Assembly (NCBI GenBank): GCA_022749755.1 | Contig: CM040441.1 | Location: 2,794,741 to 2,858,740 of the forward strand | From: Azadirachta indica | Taxonomy: Eukaryota; Streptophyta; Magnoliopsida; Sapindales; Meliaceae | Direction of reading: 5' to 3' | DNA length: 64,000 nucleotides | Shown: positions 22,770-34,602 of the stretch, piece by piece | Position numbering within the stretch: position 1 is the stretch's first letter | Layout of the letters: each line of letters starts with the position of its first letter | The notes under the pieces: model-generated | What the model saw: only the letters and a program-made list of their open reading frames with translations | The model's database searches: none | What the model was told of the DNA's origin: nothing | Made by a program: the position numbers and the translations under genes

Positions 22770-23042
22770 CAGAAAGTGACTTTTCACGTAGAAATTTCGA
22801 AAGGGATGCAAAAGCATGTTTCACATGTTATAGAATTCAAGCACGTTATCGGAAAATACATACTGGAAAAACAATTGACGATAAAAGCTGAAGCAATAGT
22901 TTTACAGTGAGTTGAAGTCGCAGTCAAGCACTTTCTTAAAGCGAAGACAAAATGGCGACAAGATAATGTGAAACGTGGGGAATTCGACAATAGAAAAGCA
23001 AAAGCACTAGTGAATTGCATGACTTCCAAGGAAGAAAGAAAT
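22770..23042 (+). pseudogene. Unidentified exon-like relic with one internal stop
   Basis: A plus-strand frame reads ISKGMQKHVSHVIEFKHVIG, then KYILEKQLTIKAEAIVLQ, a TGA, then VEVAVKHFLKAKTKWRQDNV and KRGEFDNRKAKALVNCMTSK EERN. Composition is that of a charged, helical, possibly coiled-coil protein, far more codon-like than its surroundings. It runs into an (AT)n tract at 23044. I do not recognise the family. It may be one exon of a dead gene. Confidence 0.35.
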
Positions 23043-23043
23043 A

Positions 23044-23065
23044 ATATATATATATATATATATAT
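23044..23065. repeat. (TA)n microsatellite
   Basis: Uninterrupted TA dinucleotide run. Confidence 0.9.
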
Positions 23066-23379
23066 TTGAGAAATACTGACTTCACTTGAGTGCAAATTGT
23101 AATGTTTAACCCAAATACTGACTTCACTTGGCTCGATCCGATTTCATTGTGCTTGTATTAAATCTGTCTTGATTTAGTCACGATTTATAATCATAAGAAT
23201 AGGAGATGTTGGATAACTTTGTGTTTAGACTTAATAATTTATTACTCCATAAATTTTAATTAATAGCTCATCACCTCTTTTTTAATATTTAAAAAAAAAT
23301 ATATTATGAATTATTAAAAAAAAAAAAAGAAAATGGGATATTAATCAAATTTGAAAGGATCAGTTAAAAACAATCATTC

Positions 23380-23750
23380 TAGTTTAAAGAAGAAAATCCA
23401 AAAGACTATCAAACCCATCACAAAAAAAATACAAAATTCTACATAGAAAAAAATCAAATCCATACAACAAAAAATAAATTTGGATGAAAGAAACAAAATT
23501 TGGGTAGAAAGAATCAAATCCAAACAACGAAAATTAAAACACAAGTAGAAAAAAAAAAAAATCAAATCTGTAATCAAAACCCAAACAACAAAATAGAAAA
23601 CTTAGGTAGCATAAATAAAATTCAAGCAATAACAAATACAAAAATAAAAAATCAAACCCATTCAACATAATACAAATCCCAGATAAAAAAAAAGAATCAA
23701 ATTCAACCAAAAAATATCAAACCCAAGTGAGAGGGAATCAAAATCTGTTC
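23380..23750. repeat. Degenerate A-rich repeat of AATCAAATCCAAACAACAAAA type
   Basis: Many variants of the words AATCAAAYCCA, CAACAAAA and AGAAA follow one another with irregular spacing. Low-complexity, strongly asymmetric strand composition. No frame. Confidence 0.6.
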
Positions 23751-26399
23751 TCCATAAAAGCAAATGAAAAAAGATAAATCTCGACAACATGGTGGCCTCC
23801 CAGAGACTTTGGTTGGTCATGTGAATTATCCTCTCAGCTCCTCAAATAGTCTTATGAATCACGCTCGCTGCTTTACTAAAGCTCTATTTGCAAGCCATCC
23901 TTGCTTTTGCCCTGCCACCACTCTAGGAACCGAAGGTTTAGAAATTGAAGAATTAAGGAAAAAGAACAGAAAACCAACGGGTAAGAGAGAAAAAAATTAT
24001 TTTTTATAAAATAAAATCCTACAATTAAAAATTTACCCTTGGATGCGTTTTTTATTTTACAAACAGTTGTTAAATTATTTTTTTGCCCTTAATGGTATTC
24101 CACTGTTAATAGACCTTTCAAACATTCAGATTGTATATGAAGATTGTCAATAATTTTAGAAGTAAAATTGGAAATAACCCTTAATAATTGGCGTAAAGAA
24201 GCTTTAAGATTTTAATTTATTATTGTTTATCTAAATTTAAAACCACTATGAATTATTTCATGTCACCATCTAAGTTTAAATATGAAAAATTTTGAAAAAT
24301 CAAAGAGATAGGATGGAATTAATTCATGCAAAAATGTGGAAGATAAAGTATTCAAATTAAAAATTAAAAAGAATAATTTGATGGAAATAGATTACGCCAA
24401 CTCATTTGAGATAATTAAAAATTTATCAACATCCATTTGGTTACTTGGACATGTTAAGATATTATCATTTTATTCCTAAACTTTCATAACACAAAAGTAA
24501 AATAAAATTTTCTCATAATCAACAATTTAGTCCTTTCTATGATGTTATTTCAATATATTAAGGACTAAAATGTTAAATCTATTAATATTTATTTTATTTT
24601 ATAATTTTGAAAAACTTTAAAAACAAAAAGATAATCATTTAAATTAAAATATTAACTTATTTTGTTATTTTATCAAAATAGAATTGAAATGATAATATGC
24701 TAAGAGGCCAAACTAATAAATAATTATTTTCAATTTCTTAAAACTAAAAGGAAGATTTAACACACTCTAAAAAGCCTAGGGCATCTAACCTCTTCTCAAA
24801 AGATAGGAGTAAATATGAATATCCCTTTAGTTACAATATATTAATATATTATAAAATAAATACTTATTTATTATTATTATATTTATTTTTAGTTAGTTTT
24901 CGTACAGTGGAAGTGAATTGATTTCACATAAAACTCAAATTGGAACAATAAACCTTCATTCTCGTTTTAAATTTTATATTATATATGTCAATATATTTGT
25001 GTATATATATATATATATATGTATGCATATAATTTAGATACATTTTGTGGGTATCATATATTTTTAACAAAATTAATTAATTAACGTTAATACATTAAAA
25101 TTTAATTGTAATAGGTTTTTCCCTTTTTCCTTTTGTTGGGGGGGGCCGCGCGGGGCATTACAAGTCATGGCTCGTGCAAGTTCGAAGGGGTTGTTGCTAA
25201 ACCATGAGCAATCCATCCCATCGTAATTATCAATAAAATATGCAATATCCGAAATCTAAAAAATAAGAGTGCCGGAGAGGTTTAAACTGGACGTTTCTAA
25301 GGAAATTACAACTGACAGAAAAACTGCAAACAAACTTGGCTGTATGTGTGGCACTTTCAAGGGGATTTCCAGTATCTAGAATTGCAAGTCAAAACAGAGA
25401 TAATTAAAGAAAGTCAGAATTCCCCCAACAGCTAGAAATCCTATAATTAATTGGATTGTTTTATCTTGATAAGGAGTTCTTAAATTTATGAGACGTGTTT
25501 GAATTCGTTGTTAGAAAGAAATTAAGAGAAACAAGCATTATTAATGCAGAAAAACAAAAATTAGTATAAGTTTAATTCTTTTCACTTTATATGAACTAAG
25601 ATGAAGCAATCAAATAGACTAAAAGAATAATAAAAACAGTAAGTATAATCAAACCAAATATTACAAGAGACGTCAAATCTTTATAGAAAATAACCTCGCT
25701 CTTAATGTGAATAAAAGTAAAAAATTATAATCCAAAAATAATTTTAGCTATCACTAAATAAGAACAATAAGAGTTTGTCACAAGATTACAGCTTTAGAAA
25801 AAAATAGAAATTTAACCACAAAATGAGAGTTCAAAATAAATTTCACTAAATTCACCGGTAGATGAAACACCAAAATGGAAGAGTCATTTAAAACCATAGA
25901 AAATTTTAAAAAACAAAACTATAGTAAACACCAATTTTGAATGCATTAGAGAACTCTAATGGTTAATCAAGCCGTTTACAATAAAGAATTATATATGTAG
26001 AATTTTCACGTAAAATTTGATCCAAAACAGAATATAAACCATCACTTGATTTTCAGTTTAATGAAAATTGCATAGGATTAAAATTTTCTGAAAAATGTTT
26101 TGTTTTTTCTGGTCACAGTTACACTCTCTTTACACACGCATACACATGTTACAGTCACATAAACCAACTTAAAAAAAATGTCATTAATCATATGTACTTA
26201 TAAGTTTGAGCGATTCTCAAAAGGAGTGTAAAATCCAACCCAACTAGACACAATACTCTGTATGTATACGCCCATCATTGGCTATTGTAAATCAAGATAA
26301 GTTAAAGACAAATTATTCTTATTAGCTTTCATTGCTTTTATCATCTGGCACTCTTTTTGCTGACGACTCCTACCTCTACCCTTTGCAAAACTTCTCTGT
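23751..26399. other. Intergenic, mostly AT-rich
   Basis: A short frame at 23764-24009 has no recognisable content. (TA)n at about 25002-25020. A run of eight or nine G followed by CCGCGCGGGG at 25139-25157 stands out in AT-rich DNA. About 25160-25420 has higher G+C than its surroundings, but no frame I can assign. Confidence 0.5.
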
Positions 26400-27373
26400 A
26401 GCTTCAAACCAGATCGGCCCATTCCGTAGGAAATTGGTAAATTACAGCAGCTTACAAAGATGGATTTTAGTTGCAACAAATTTTTTGGACCGATTGCTAC
26501 AGAAATTTGGAATTGTAAGCTCTGAAAATTTGTTGATCTGAATAGAAATGAACTTTCGGGGATGATTTCTAATTAGAGAACAGGTATGAATGTCTTGAAT
26601 TATCTTAATTGGTCACGAAATCACCTAGTGGGTAGCATCCATTCATCTACAGCTAGTATGAAGAGTTTAACTAGAGTTGGTTTTTCCCGTAACATCTTTC
26701 TTGCTTGGTTCCTGGAACTGGTCAGTTCAGTTACTTTAATTACTCTTCATTTTTGGGTAATATTTCTTGAACTTTGTGGTCCTTATTTTGTCACTTGCAA
26801 ATATGGCATTGCTAATGGTACCCACAAGCCACATCTTCAAGGCCCGCTATCTGCTGCTTTGAAGCTATTGATTGTTCTTGGGTTGCTTGTCTTCTCAATT
26901 GCCTTTGTAGTGAGTCTCATGCATGGAAATTGACTGCATTGCAGCACTTAGACTTCACTTAAGATGATGCTCATAATTGCTTGAAGGCGGATAATATAAC
27001 AGGGAGAGGAGGTGCAGGGTTATAATTTACGATGATGCTCATAATTGCTTGTTTACAAGGGTGTTATGCAAAATGGTTATAATTTACTGTTAGAAAACTA
27101 CCAACAGTTGGCTGAGGTTCTTCTCATGATCATGCGTTCAAGGCTGAGGTACATATTTTGGGGAGTGCTAGTCATACAAATATCATTAAGTTATTGGGGG
27201 TTTTTTGTTCAAATCATGAGACTAATCTTTTGAAAGTTGATGTGTACATCTCTGGTATAGTTTTGTCGGAACTAATTACTTGCAGGAAACCAGTTGTAGA
27301 ATTTGGTGATTGTGTGTGTACATTGTTCAGTGTGTTCAAAAAATACAAGACTCTAACAAGGAGGAAGTTATAA
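26400..27373 (+). pseudogene. BAM/CLAVATA1-like LRR receptor kinase pseudogene, copy 2
   Basis: Inverted relative of the pseudogene at 2150-3550. LRR remains (DFSCNKFFGPIATEIWNCKL, LNRNELSGMIS, LNYLNWSRNHLVGSI), then ELCGPYFVTCKYGIANGTHK in the C-cap and the transmembrane part LLIVLGLLVFSIAFVV. The juxtamembrane piece that follows is shortened and runs into SLMHGN and a stop. Kinase pieces: VYKGVMQNG near 27045, GSASHTNIIKLLGVFCSNHETNLL (as two partial frames) near 27160-27230. Then a jump straight to VDVYISGIVLSELITCRKPV at 27238-27300, so the catalytic loop and DFG are deleted. A 22-base segment (ATGATGCTCATAATTGCTTG) occurs at about 26963 and again at about 27031. It ends near 27373. Confidence 0.88.
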
Positions 27374-27400
27374 AATATTAGATGCACGACTTCCCTCATT

Positions 27401-28074
27401 AGTTCCTCCCTATGAGGTCAAACGCGTATTCATCATATATTTATTATTATTCTTGTAATAATTTTTATTATGTATAAAATATTTTTTTATATTACATTTC
27501 TATATTAATTTTGAAAAATTACTAATGTTATTAATTTATACATACTTGCATTTTTTAATTTTTTAATGAAAATTGACTACAGAGCCAAAAAAAAAAAAAA
27601 AAAGAGAACATAATCACAAAATCAATCTAAGTAGCCATATTCTTCATTCTCTTATATAAAAATTTAATTTGTAATATACAAATTAATAGGTTAGGGGAAT
27701 ATAACTAATTTTAAAGTTAAAGGTATAATTTATTATTTTTGTAATTTTGTGAATACTTTTCTGTTCTCTCCTATTTATCTTTTTTCTTTCTACTTTTAAA
27801 TCTTAAGTTATCAAATATGTTGATCTTTTCAATATTAAAATTTTAACGGTCTAAATTTTATTTTCGCCAAAACAAATATAAAGAATTCCTTTCCCTTTAT
27901 AATTCATTACTTCAAACCAAACAAAGGAATATTTTTTTCCAAACTTATCCATTCCTTAATCCTTTTCTTTCACCCTTTCCTTTCATCGTTCCCTTATTTA
28001 TTTATTTATTTAGAATCAAATATAGCCTAAGAAAGTTGGGGTGAGTGTTGATGAATAAGGTTTTTATATAACTG
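27401..28074. other. AT-rich intergenic
   Basis: A-run at 27585-27603, TTTATTTATTTATTTA at about 27995-28010. No gene seen. Confidence 0.6.
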
Positions 28075-28083
28075 CTTTCGAAA

Positions 28084-29528
28084 GGGAAAATGCCCTAGAC
28101 CCCCGTCAGGTTTGATCCAATTATCCATCATTGTCCTGAAGTTTGAAAAATATCCTATTACATCCTACCATCAATTAAAATAATAGAAATATAATTTATA
28201 CGAGGGTAAATTTGTCTTTATAATTAATTAAACTTAAAATTGAATATTACATTAAATAATAATAACACTTGGTACATATATTAATTTAATCTTAACATTT
28301 TTTTATTTTTTCAATATCATCGTCTTTTTACTTTTTTTTAATTTTCTATCTCCTTCACTCTCTCATTCACTTTCTTGGTAGCCAAACAATCCCCTCTACT
28401 GTGAAGTCATTCTTCAAGGAAGACGAAGAATCCATGAGTCTGGGCTCAGGATGCAAATGACATGGTGGTAGAGTGTGCGACGGTGAAGAAGGGTTGGGTC
28501 GTGGAGAAGGGTGCCGATAAGGTGGCAGTGGTGGGGGGAGGGAGTGAGGGGACTATGAAACAAAGAAAGACTTTGAAGATTTTTGTTTACAAAGGAAAAG
28601 GATTGACAGATCTTGATGGGCGAAAAAATTGAATTTTGGTTGAAGAGAAAGGAGAATTACCGAAATTATGATTTCGGGCAATCATAATTTACAATGTTGA
28701 AATAAAATATTTGCTTTTAGTCTAATCTTTAGTTGTTGAATAATCAAATCTGCTATTTCTTTTTGTTCGTTCCTTTGTTAATTGGCAGCTGTGGGGTTGA
28801 AGAAGTCCTTGATAAATAAAGGCTCAGTGCTAGTGAAGAAGTGATGTGAATTAAGAAAAGATATGCATGCAAAAGGAGATAATAGCATAAAAAAAGTATA
28901 GAAACTGAGGAAGAGGAGTGTGAAGCTTAAGATGTTGAAAACAAAATGGAAGGTGGATATAATTGGAAATAGAAAATCGAAGAACCAGTTTCTTGTATGG
29001 GAGAGAGATGAAGGGCATTTGGATCAGGCCATATGCTCCTGCAAAAAAAATAAAAAAACAAAAGGGGAGAGAGTGAAAAATGGGACAAGGAGGAAATGTT
29101 GCAGCCAATCAAATGCCATTTATTATGATAATTATCATTTAATTTAATTTAATTATATTATTTAGTTTTGTAACTACAATTTAATTTTAGCTTAAATACA
29201 AAAATTATTATTTAATTCCTGTCAAAGTTAAAAAGATTATTATTTTATTTTCTAAACTAATTTATTTCCCCATCAAACGAATAAATTATTCCTTAATTTA
29301 ACGTCAAAATTAAAAAATTATTATTTTCAACACACAAATTGACAATATGTGGGACCCACATCTGACTCTATAGGACCCATTAGTTCTTAAATTTATGTCA
29401 GAGCTAAATAGTAAAGTACCGTTTTTCCGTTATCTCATGTGATGATAGGACGTAACAGAATGCTTTTCAAATTTACGGGGGATGATGGGTAATTAAATTA
29501 TACCTGAGGGGTTCTAGGGCATTTTCCC
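28084..29528. mobile_element. Non-autonomous Mutator-like element with 9-bp target duplication
   Basis: 1445 bases with long terminal inverted repeats of about 95 bp. Both ends read GGGAAAATGCCCTAGA inward, followed by CCCC..TCAGGT, then AATT.CCCATCAT-like and TTTGAAAA. The 9-bp flanks are CTTTCGAAA (28075-28083) and CTTTCAAAA (29529-29537), one mismatch, which is the length produced by Mutator transposases. No transposase frame inside. The interior has a G-rich stretch at about 28400-28560 and another coding-like stretch at about 28780-29110, unlike the AT-rich surroundings. These may be captured gene pieces, as in Pack-MULEs, but I cannot name a source. Confidence 0.85.
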
Positions 29529-29537
29529 CTTTCAAAA

Positions 29538-31149
29538 ATTGTTTTTGGTTGAGAATGATTAATGACTTTTATCTTTCTTAATGTAATAAATAATTTATCT
29601 ATGTAATTCAATAGTATATATAATTACTAAGTTGTCAATGTCAAATATTACCTTTTAATTTTAGACCTCAACTATTTAATTATAATTAAATACAAACCTT
29701 ATTTCATTATTAGCTTTGTAATATACGACGTAGCCCTTTTTTTACGTCACCGAAGTGCTGTGACTATATGCCCTTATTTCCGAGAGAAAATATCAAATAT
29801 ATCCCTTCATTTTAAAATACAAATTAAAACTTTACGTTTAAAACAGTATTTGCTTGGCTTTACATATTCAACTGAATAAATTTTTAATAATATTTTATTA
29901 TATTGATGTTTCTTAATACAACATTTAAAATATTAACATGTAAAGTCAATCTTTTTGAAACACATGTTTAATAAGTTACAAGGGAATAAAGATTTTAATG
30001 TAGTCCAATTACTTTCTTGCTAATGACACAGGATATAATATTCATAGTTTGTTTGATATATTTTTTCAAATAGAATTTTTCAGAGTAGATATTTTACTAA
30101 TAAAATTTTTATAAATAGATTTTTTTAAAAAGAATTTATTAATTATTTAATTATTATAAATAATTTTTAGGAAAAATTGAGTAATTACTACAAGCTTTTA
30201 ATACTTTATTTTAAAAAATAACATAAAATTTTTTAAAAAATAAAAATATTTTAAATAATTTCACTTTTTAAAAAAAGGTCAACAAACTCTACAACTAAAA
30301 AACTAAATTTTGGATTTCTTTTAATGGAAGAAAATTAATCTTTTTAACTCTTAAAAACCTTTATCTAATACCAACCAAATAACATCTAAATAATCAATTA
30401 AGAAATTTATATCCTTCAACTATGTAAATCTAATACAAAGAATTGAAATAATATATAGCGTAAAAATTAAAAATTTTAACGCAAAATTTCATTAAAAATA
30501 AAAATTGAAATATTAAAGTTAAACATCAAACATAAAATATGAAATATAAAAGTAAAAAATGTATATAACAAGAAATTTAACGTATTTTAGTCAATTATAT
30601 TTATCAATAAAATATTTTGTAATTTTTTAAGTTACCTAGAAAATACTGTCAAATATTATGAGTTTTTTCAAGAGTATGTTCAATAAAAAATAATAATACT
30701 AAAGAAAAATAGAACCGAGAAAATGACGTATAAAACTGTTATAATTCTTATATTAACCATTCACATTTGAACTAAGGAAGCTGCGGTGGGTGGAGATGAT
30801 AAGTTTGATAACTTCTCTCTAAATGTAACCTTTTAAGGTAGCTGAATTGAACCTTTGTTTTTTTTTTTTTTTACATAATTCTGAATATAAATTTTCATTA
30901 ATTAATCCATGCAATTTAATAGTGAATATAATCACTAAATTATCAACTTCAAAAGTCAACTTTTAATTTTAGATCTCGACTGTTAAATTATAAATAAATA
31001 TAAATCTTATTGCATTTTATTTTTGTAATATTAGGTTTTTTCCTTGCATACCTCACACTAAGAATTTTCTTCTATTTTATAAGAATGATATGATAGAGTA
31101 CACTTTAATGTCCATCTAATCCTTCTGCAATTAGACAATGTTTCCAAAA
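29538..31149. repeat. AT-rich region with duplicated receptor-locus flanks
   Basis: About 29560-29730 and about 30870-31040 are diverged copies of one another in the same orientation (TTTTAATTTTAGAYCTC, AAATACAAACCTTATT). About 30480-30790 resembles the promoter-side flank of the MIK2-like gene at 21470-22010 (shared AGTCAATTATAT, ATAAAATATTTTGTA, TTATATTAACCATTCACATT). No coding region. Confidence 0.6.
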
Positions 31150-31466
31150 TTATGTATAAGAGTTTAATTTAACAGTGTACTACTAATTATGTAGTATTGT
31201 CCATCAATATAATATCAACAAAAACATCCATTTAAATTATCTATATAATTTCCAGCTTGTGACTAGTATTGTAGTCACTTATTATGGGGAAACTTTTATT
31301 ACTATTAACAGGAAATGTTCATTAAACAAGAAACACAACAATTCTCATGTGAAAACTAAAAAACAATCAAATTTTATGAGAAAATTAAAGCAAACAAAAA
31401 ATATTCAAAAAAGAATTTTAAGTTTGATTATTTCTGTAATAACTGACAAACTTTTTGCATGGTTGG
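31150..31466 (-). pseudogene. 3'-end fragment of a second MIK2-like receptor gene
   Basis: Similar to 5690-6130, the 3' flank and last codons of the MIK2-like pseudogene. At about 31430-31466 the minus strand still encodes the C-terminal MQKVCQLLQ. The match ends where the gypsy pol sequence begins, so the rest of this gene copy was removed or displaced. With the promoter-side block at 30480-30790 it fits the junction between two tandem copies of the receptor locus. Confidence 0.65.
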
Positions 31467-34400
31467 TATTATTGTAAGGTATCGACATCTCATTCCTTGA
31501 TTAGATAATATGTTAGATAAATTGTATAGATCTTGTGTGTTTTCTAAAATTAATCTCATCAAATTAGGATGAAAGAAGGATATGAGTGGAAAATAACATT
31601 TAAAACAAAATATGGTTTATATGAATGATTAGTTTTGTCTTTTGGATTAACTAATGCACCAAGTACTTTCATGAGACTTATGAACCATGTTTTGCATACT
31701 TTCATTGGCAAAATTGTAGTTATCTACTTTGATGACATCTTGATTTACAGCAAAAATTTGGATGATCATGTTGAATACTTAAGACTTATTTTAGAGGTTT
31801 TAAGGAAAGAAAAGTTATTTACTAATATTAAGAAATATACCTTTTGTATGGATAAGTTTGTGTTCCTTAGTTTTGTTGTAAGTATTAAAGAGATTGAGAT
31901 TGACGAGGAAAATGTGAAGGTTTATTCAAGATTGGCCAACGCCTACTTTGACGAATCAAATAAGAAGTTTTCATGGGTTGGCTAATTTTTATCAGCATTT
32001 TGTTTGAGATTTTAGCAACTTAGCTGCACCTCTAATGAAAGTCAACAAGAAGAATGTTCCATTTAAATAGGAACAGGAGAAAGAAATGGAATTCAAACTT
32101 ATAAAAAAAAAAAAATTAACTAATGTACCTTTACTTGTTTTACCTAACTTTACTAAAAAATTTGAAATTGAGTGTGATGCTTCAGTAGAGGAATCGGAGG
32201 CGTATTGATGCAAGAACGAAAACCAATTGTGTACTTTAGTGAGAAACTAAGTGGAGCGACTTTAAACTATTCCACTTACGATAAGGAAACGTATGCCTTG
32301 GTTCAAACTCTAGAAACTTGGGAACATTACCTTTAGCCAAAAGAGTTTGTGATTCATATAGATCATGAATCTTTGAAGTATTTAAAGAGGCAACACAAAT
32401 TAAGCAGACGTTATGCCCAATAGGAGGAGTTCGTTGAGACATTCCTCTATATGATCAAACATGAACAAGATAAGGAAAATATAGTTGCTGATGCACTATC
32501 ACACAGGTATACTTTACTTGTAACCCTTGATGTTAAATTGCTTGGATTTGAGTACATTAAGAAGTTGTATGCAACAAATTTTGATTTTTGTGATTTGTTT
32601 AAAAATTGCACTAAGGGAGCATGTGGGAAGTTCTATTTGCATGATAGTTTCCTATTTTGAGAAAATAAAACGTGTGTTCCATATTCATTCTTATGTGAAT
32701 TACTTGTTTAAGAAGCACATAGTGATGGTTTGATGGGTCACTATGGCATAGCTAAGACATTAGACATATTGCATAAGCATTTCTTTTGGCCATATATGAA
32801 ACATGATGTAGAAAGGATTTGTACAAGATGAATTACTTGAAGGCAAACTAAGTCTAGGCAACAACCACATAGATTGTTTACACCACTTTTTATCCCTAAT
32901 GCACTTTGGGTCGATATTTTTATAGATTTTATTTTAAGATTATCTAGGACAAAGAGGGGGGGAGACTTAGTTTTTGTGGTTGTTGATAGGTTTTCTAAGA
33001 CGGCGCACTTTATTGCATGTCATAAAACTGATGATGCATCATATATAGTTGATTTGCTTTTCAATAAGGTTATTGGGTTACATGGCATGCCTAGAACTAT
33101 TGCCTATTATCGGGACGTAAAGTTCTTAAGTTATTTTTAGAAGACATTATGAGGAAAGTTGGGAACTAAATTATTATTTTTTACTACTTGTCACCTACAA
33201 ACGAATGGTCAAACTAATGTAGTGAATAAGACATTTTTTGCTTTATTACGTGCTATCATATAAAATAATTTAAAAACTTGGGAAGATTGCTTGCCACATA
33301 TTGAATTTGCTCATAATCATTGTGTTCATTTTGCGACGAAGTTTTCACATTTTGAGATTGTCCATCATTTTAATCCACTAACTCCTTTACCTATGAGTCA
33401 GTGTGTTAATTGGCAAGAAGAAAGCTGATTTTGTTAAATAGATTCATGAGAAAGCAAAGCTACACAATGGTGAACAGAGCAATATGCTACGCAAGCCAAT
33501 AAGGGATGCAAGAAGGTTGTCTTTAAACCAAGAGATTGGGTTTGGCTGCATATGAGGAAGGAACGTTTTCTAAAGCAAAAATGTTCTAAACTTCTACCAA
33601 GAGGTGACGGCCCATTTCAAGTAGTGGAAAGCATAAATGACAATGCCAATAAACTTAAACTGTTAAGTGACTATGGGGTTAGTTCAAAGTTTAATGTTTA
33701 TAACTTATCTCCTTTTGATATAGGTAGTGATTTGAGGATAAATCTTTTTCAAAATAGAGAGAATGATGCAAATGAAGTTGCACAACCACACAAATAAGAG
33801 GAGAAACTTACACATAAGGTTAGAGACACTTAGTTACCGTAGTCATATGATCTGCTAAGCTTGTCAAGTGGACCAATCACAAAAGCTTGAGTTAAGGAAT
33901 TTCAAATTACCTTAAATGGACTAATTAAAAAGATATAGAATTCAAATGCAATTCAAGCTACATGACATGAAGAATTTGGCTCGGTGAATATCATTCAAGC
34001 AATCGGAGTCCAAGAAGATTAATACGAAAATGCTCGAAAAATAAAATTCTATTTCATTTGTGTAATTTTAAAAATCTTAAATGATGTAATCACTTACATA
34101 ATACACATATAATGTTATTATTTACATCAAAATATGTACGACGTCACTACTTATATCATATACATGTGACGTCATTGCTTACATTGTCATGTTTGAAATT
34201 TGTATTTTTAAAAATCATAAAGTTTGTATTAATTTATCAAATTATTAGGTAAGGTTGTTGACCTAACTTTTGACATTTTCTCTTTGTATTTGCTTATAAA
34301 AATTCCCTCATTTTTTAAATGAAACAAGCATTTTTTGATTGTTGAGTTATTTCTTACAATTTCTTATTCTTGAACCTATCAAATTTAATTTCTTGTGGCG

Positions 34401-34602
34401 TTCAAAACAACTAAACTTAACACCTAAATTCTTAAATGGTTTTTAAGAATTCATAGTGTGACATTTGAGCATTCATAATCTTAGTTCTTATCTAAATAGG
34501 TATCAGGTTAATGTTCAATAAACTTACGTCTTGAGAAAATCTTAAGGTTTATTACTACATTTGGTGTTGGATTTCATCACACTATTGGCAAAGTTCGTAT
34601 CA
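31467..34602 (+). mobile_element. Truncated Ty3/gypsy element, copy 1
   Basis: 5'-truncated element. It begins inside reverse transcriptase ([61 protein letters not shown]). It continues through RNase H ([15 protein letters not shown]), the integrase zinc region and core (DFILRLSRTKRGGDLVFVVV, ADALS upstream) and the C-terminal part (KLLPRGDGPFQVVESINDNA, NLSPFDIG), and finishes with a complete LTR. Many stops. Both cysteines of the integrase C-x2-C are TGA (32829-32831, 32838-32840); TAG 33138-33140 and TGA 33150-33152 follow. All four are also in copy 2. The junction with the receptor fragment at about 31467 is not an LTR end, so it arose by deletion or rearrangement. Confidence 0.9.
33764..34602 (+). 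repeat. 3' LTR of gypsy copy 1
   Basis: 839 bases from TGATGCAAATGAAG to TTCGTATCA. The start is defined by where copies 1 and 2 begin to match (upstream bases are unrelated). TATAAAAA at 34295-34302. Two TGACGTCA/GACGTCAC motifs at about 34138-34174. The pol frame runs 11 codons into this LTR and stops at 33797. Confidence 0.85.

Noticed and set aside
25160..25480. Another organelle insertion (GC-richer, short hydrophobic minus-strand frame)
   Set aside because: No plastid or mitochondrial protein could be matched with confidence.
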